From positions 62,001-126,000 of the forward strand of contig QANZ01030535.1 of assembly GCA_003254925.1 (NCBI GenBank): 64,000 nucleotides of DNA, in the 5' to 3' direction. Made by a program: the position numbers and the translations under genes. The notes beneath the pieces are model-generated. The model did no database searches and was not told where the DNA came from. It worked only from the letters and a program-made list of their open reading frames with translations. Source of the stretch: Chamaecrista fasciculata (lineage: Eukaryota; Streptophyta; Magnoliopsida; Fabales; Fabaceae). This document shows positions 60,561 through 64,000 of this stretch, one piece after another (position 1 is the stretch's first letter; each line of letters begins with the position of its first letter).

Positions 60561-60933
60561 TTGAGCACTAAACAAATCGAAGAAAGAAATCACTCAAGAA
60601 ATCTCACCAGAAATCAATCTTCAAACAGAAACCCTAACCAACTCTCATTTTTTAGCGTTTCGCCAAAAAAGAGAGAAAACACTCTCACTCAGGAGAGAAC
60701 TAATGATAGGCTAAGATTCAAATTAACTCCAAGTAGCTTACCACTAAGCTATAATATGCCCTTTCTTTCAATCTTGAAATTCCCATTCTTCTCTATTATT
60801 TCCTCCAACTCCATTAATGTTGGGAAGTAAAGAGGAACGTTAAAGGTCTCAACTTTCTCCTCACTAACATGTCCCTACAAACAAATCATAGAAAGTTTTG
60901 TCTTCATGTCATTTCTTTTAGTCATAATGATTA

Positions 60934-61175
60934 AGAGTAAACTAATAATTTGGTCCCCCGAAAGACTGAAATACACAATTTATAGTCCTTGAAAGATCAA
61001 AATATATAGTATACTTATTAGTTCTTTTTATGGACTAAGTATACCGTATTAATATTTTAGAGACTAAAGAGTATACAATTTGAATCTTTCAGAAATTAAA
61101 CTGTGCATTTCAATCTTTCAAGGACTGAATTGTTAACTGGATAATCTTTTAATGATCAAATTATTAGTTTATCCT
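60934..61175. mobile_element. Fold-back MITE in intron 3 of SABATH-5
   Basis: The same element, at the same position and with the same flanking 'gtcataatgatta', as 5380-5699 in SABATH-1. It lacks the small internal duplication found there and is slightly shorter. Confidence 0.65.
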
Positions 61176-61244
61176 AATGATTAATTCTCCAGGAAAAGTT
61201 CAGAAAACTTCCCTTTCCCACAAGACAAACAGAGACAATTGGAT

Positions 61245-61283
<39 letters not shown>

Positions 61284-62489
61284 CCAGTTTGATCATTTCA
61301 GAAAGGCATGACTCAAAAATCCCAATATTTGCAGCTAGAGCAGTTTGGGACACAGTGCAGTGAGCAGGCTGATTAGGCGCCACAATCAACATCAATCCTC
61401 CATTCACAATCTCTTGTGATCTTGCACTCAAAAAGCACTCCATGTCCTTCTTGTATTGAGCAGCATAAGCCTCATGAACTTTCTCACTAGAATTACTATA
61501 GTGAATTCTATTTCCATTCCAAGCAGGTGATTTCTTATTCACAACCTGTAGCAATCAAAAATTTTGATCATAAATTCTTGAAAATTACACACCATAACAA
61601 AAGAGACATGCTGCAAAAACTTGAAGATCTTTGAATTTGACCTTATTAATTTGACATTTGACAAGATTAAGTGAGGTACTCAACTATTTAATCCCCATAA
61701 ATAATCTTTTAGAGACTAAATAGTCGGTATTTGTAAAAAAAACATCAAGGATACAGTGACTAAATCATAGCTTTGAGATTAACTCAAGGGTCTAAAAATA
61801 AGGGTTTTATTAATTTATGAGTCTCAAAGTGACTTTGGCAAACTGTGACTCTCTCTGTGATTGAGTGAAAAAATTCACCACACTTAAATATATACTCCAT
61901 CTAACATATATGCTACTCGACGTAGGACTTAAGCATCTCATATAATGAATCCAGTTATCAACTTTTTTTTGTCAAAAAAAAGGAAGACACAACCTCTTTT
62001 GGAAGTTGAGACATCCAATGAAGAGCATAAGAGCAATTGACAAAGTGAAGGCTTGATTTTGGAAATAAACGGCCATAGAAAGATCCAGCCACACCAGCAG
62101 CATAGTAGCTTTTTGAGGCATAAGAGGATGATCTGAACAGAGAATTGAAGTCATTGTTGTAATGATCATTGAAGAACACATGGAATTCAAGTGATGATGA
62201 TGAATTGCTTTCATTCTTTCCTTTGTAAACTCTTTCCACTGCTTCTATGATGTTCTGCACTGCCATGAATGTGTTTTTCCCAACAGAACATCCTAAATCT
62301 GCTATTCCAAATGCCTTTGACCCACTCACACAATTTGAATCAATTTCAAGCTCATCATGAGTGACTTCATTGATAAGGTCTTTTGATGCTTCTATTACGC
62401 TCCTCTGCATTCAAACAAAGATATATATATATATATGTAGATAGATTCATTTTCAATTCACTGTATAATCCACACACACATGTACTAAA

Positions 62490-62669
62490 TTTTTTTTTTT
62501 TCGTTAAGTCATGGTATCTCCCGCCTATGTGTGTAAGCAAAGACTAATCCCATTTGGGTCTCAGAGACGAAACGATCAGAACCCTCCCAACAATGTCGAC
62601 TCTAGGGATCGAGCTTGATTCCTCTCCCTAGAGTGTAGCTCGCCAAACCGTTACACCAAACACTTGTTG
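62490..62669 (-). mobile_element. tRNA-derived SINE in intron 1 of SABATH-5
   Basis: On the minus strand, a tRNA-like head (GTGTAACGGTTTGGCGAGC) is followed by a B-box-like AAGCTCGATCCC, a body of about 110 bp and an A-rich tail. The 8-bp direct repeat GTACTAAA flanks it (62482-62489 and 62670-62677). SABATH-1 lacks it at the equivalent place, so it arrived after the duplication. Confidence 0.75.
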
Positions 62670-63129
62670 GTACTAAACTATTTATGTAGTTTCTAAACTA
62701 GAAGAGCGTTGTTAGTTTATCCTTAAAATTTCAAAATAATTGATTTAGTGCTCAAAATTTTATGACTCGTTGCAACTCAGTACTTTCAAAGATTAGGTAG
62801 TATAGTGGTAATGTGTTCATAGAAAAATTAATTTGTAATGACTTATAAATTTTTTGAGATTAAATCAAACATTTCATAAAATCAATTACAAAAATGATGG
62901 CACCCATATAACCTAAGGATTAAAATATTAGTTATATATATATATATACCTGGTGGCCAGAATTGTTGGCATAGCCATGAGGGCCATCTCCAGCATTCAT
63001 GGGGTATGAATACGATTGATGGATTATTCCCTTATCAGCTTCCATTCTCTTTTGTGTTTTTCAAAATGCAGATAATTGGTATGAAAGTATTTTGTTATCT
63101 ACAATGGCGGAGCAACAGGCAAATTAGCA

Positions 63130-63137
63130 TTATATAA
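63130..63137 (-). promoter_or_regulatory. TATA box of SABATH-5
   Basis: TTATATAA on the minus strand lies about 85-90 bp upstream of the start codon, within sequence conserved with SABATH-1. There the same place reads ATACAATG, so the box is weakened in copy 1. Confidence 0.45.
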
Positions 63138-64000
63138 GCATCAACTAGAAATAACATTAAATGTAATTGCATAGGCATCACAAGTTAGGCAAAGAACTGG
63201 TTAAAAAAATTTTTGATGAGTCAAGATTTGATCACGTTTTGTGCAATAATGAGTCTGATTCATGTTGATAAATATCCAAATCAGTTGGTGTACAAAGCTA
63301 GTAGAGCTGTGGCTAGCCTACCAAGAGTTAACTCATCACAAGTCAATTTTAAACGAGTCAAAAATAGTTTGTTCGGCTCACTTTAAGAGGATGATGAGTT
63401 AGTCCTCTTAACTCACTAATTATTTTTATTGCTTTTTTGAAGAAAATCAATTATAAAAAAAATAACATGATACAATGTTCTTATTCTTGTACAATTTTAA
63501 TAGTAAACATTTAAAGAACACCATCTATTTAATTTATAGATTTAACACACACAAACACATATAACTTAATAAAAAGAAACTTATATGAATAAATAAAACT
63601 ATTTACATTTATGAGTATACAGAATACACATATGAGTAAAGCCTAATCATCTATTATCAATAATTTTTACACAAATAAGTTAATTTAGGTTGAATTAAAA
63701 ATTAAATAAAGAAACAGGTTAGTCCACAAATTAGGTGGCCGATTCGTTAAATTTGTGAATTAATGGATCGAGTCAAAAAAATTTTGAAACTACACGGACT
63801 GAAAAATTTAAACAAATTGACTAGATGTGTTCAACTCATTTTAACGACTCTAGAAGTTAGATACAAAAGTTGACTAATTGCTAAGTAATAAGTGATGAGT
63901 CCTTTTAGGTTTAGTTGAGATTGTTGAACTTGTTTCCTAATTGATTTTCAGAACTTAATTACTTTTGAATATAATTAATGGATTATACATATAAGTGATT
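63138..64000. other. Intergenic AT-rich stretch
   Basis: Upstream region of SABATH-5 to the window edge. No gene, element end or RNA gene can be supported. Confidence 0.5.

Larger units (their letters stand above)
54681..60752 (-). mobile_element. Full-length L1-type LINE inserted in SABATH-5 exon 4
   Basis: A 6.07-kb element in the same orientation as the gene. Its poly(A), seen as poly(T) at about 54681-54727 with one N, lies at the low-coordinate end. The 16-bp target duplication AATATGCCCTTTCTTT is exact (54665-54680 and 60753-60768). The order is: 5' leader of about 190 bp, ORF1, ORF2 (endonuclease, reverse transcriptase, zinc-binding region, RNase H), a 3' leader of about 190 bp, and the tail. 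The perfect duplication and long tail indicate a young insertion. Only one frame interruption is seen, in ORF2. Confidence 0.95.
54448..63045 (-). pseudogene. SABATH-5: methyltransferase gene disrupted by a LINE in exon 4
   Basis: Exon 1 (62950-63045) encodes MEADKGIIHQSYSYPMNAGD and is three codons longer than in the sister copies. Exon 2 (61994-62404) has IADLGCSVGKNTF, FFNDHYNNDF and YALHWM. Exon 3 (61285-61545) has NKKSPAWNGNRIHY. Exon 4 starts at 60874 and reads GHVSEEKVETFNVPLYFPT. It is cut after about 40 codons by a LINE and resumes at 54680-54448 with SRRMRHIKQYSVEF, FKQHFGDEV and KRK. All other exons and splice sites are open and in frame, so the LINE is the visible lesion. In motif I, Lys replaces the Gln of VGQNTF. 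Nucleotide identity to SABATH-1 is very high, even in introns, including a shared MITE in intron 3, so the two arose by a recent duplication. Confidence 0.88.

Overview
This is nuclear DNA of a flowering plant, most likely a core eudicot. It is AT-rich, its genes have short coding exons separated by GT-AG introns, and it is dense with plant transposable elements: LTR elements, an L1-type LINE, SINEs, CACTA, hAT and fold-back MITEs. The species cannot be read from the sequence. Isolated N positions at about 8538 and 54704 mark assembly uncertainty.

The recurring host gene is a tandem family of SABATH methyltransferases (SAM-dependent carboxyl methyltransferases). The subtype resembles the farnesoic acid methyltransferase / At5g37990-like group. 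Five four-exon copies lie on the minus strand: SABATH-1 (4993-7172), SABATH-2 (29725-32130), SABATH-3 (33655-35520), SABATH-4 (45805-48828) and SABATH-5 (54448-63045). The first four have open, in-frame exons of about 361-368 codons in total. The fifth is split in exon 4 by a 6.1-kb LINE with a perfect 16-bp target duplication. Two stray pieces lie on the plus strand: an orphan exon 4 (1150-1482) and a damaged exon 1 (38168-38281). By eye, copies 1 and 5 are closest, 2 and 3 pair, and the stray exon 4 resembles copy 4.

Layout. 1-3.6 kb: arrays of a GTGGCGAC palindromic repeat around the stray exon 4, then Copia remnants. 5-7.2 kb: SABATH-1, with a 1.2-kb fold-back element just upstream. 9.5-14.4 kb: a SINE, then a segment carrying a ureide permease fragment, bounded by a 21-bp inverted repeat. 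16.6-28.4 kb: fragments of unrelated host genes (Lon protease, plasma-membrane H+-ATPase, uracil phosphoribosyltransferase) on the same strand. This stretch is interrupted by a 5.9-kb CACTA element that carries a MAP-kinase exon and a nested hAT element. 28.4-29.3 kb: another hAT element. 29.7-35.5 kb: SABATH-2 and -3. 38.2-43.8 kb: the orphan exon 1 and a broken Ty3/Gypsy fossil containing a solo LTR. 43.9-51 kb: SABATH-4, hemmed in by fold-back elements and with a solo-LTR-like insertion right upstream of its start. 51.4-53.7 kb: a second solo LTR, in opposite orientation to the first. 54.4-63 kb: SABATH-5 with the LINE.

The biology is that of a specialised-metabolism gene cluster growing by tandem duplication while transposons remodel its promoters, introns and exons. 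No novel enzyme system is evident. The most interesting points are substitutions at predicted substrate-contact positions among the SABATH copies, the LINE knock-out of copy 5, and the gene fragments captured in or near transposons.
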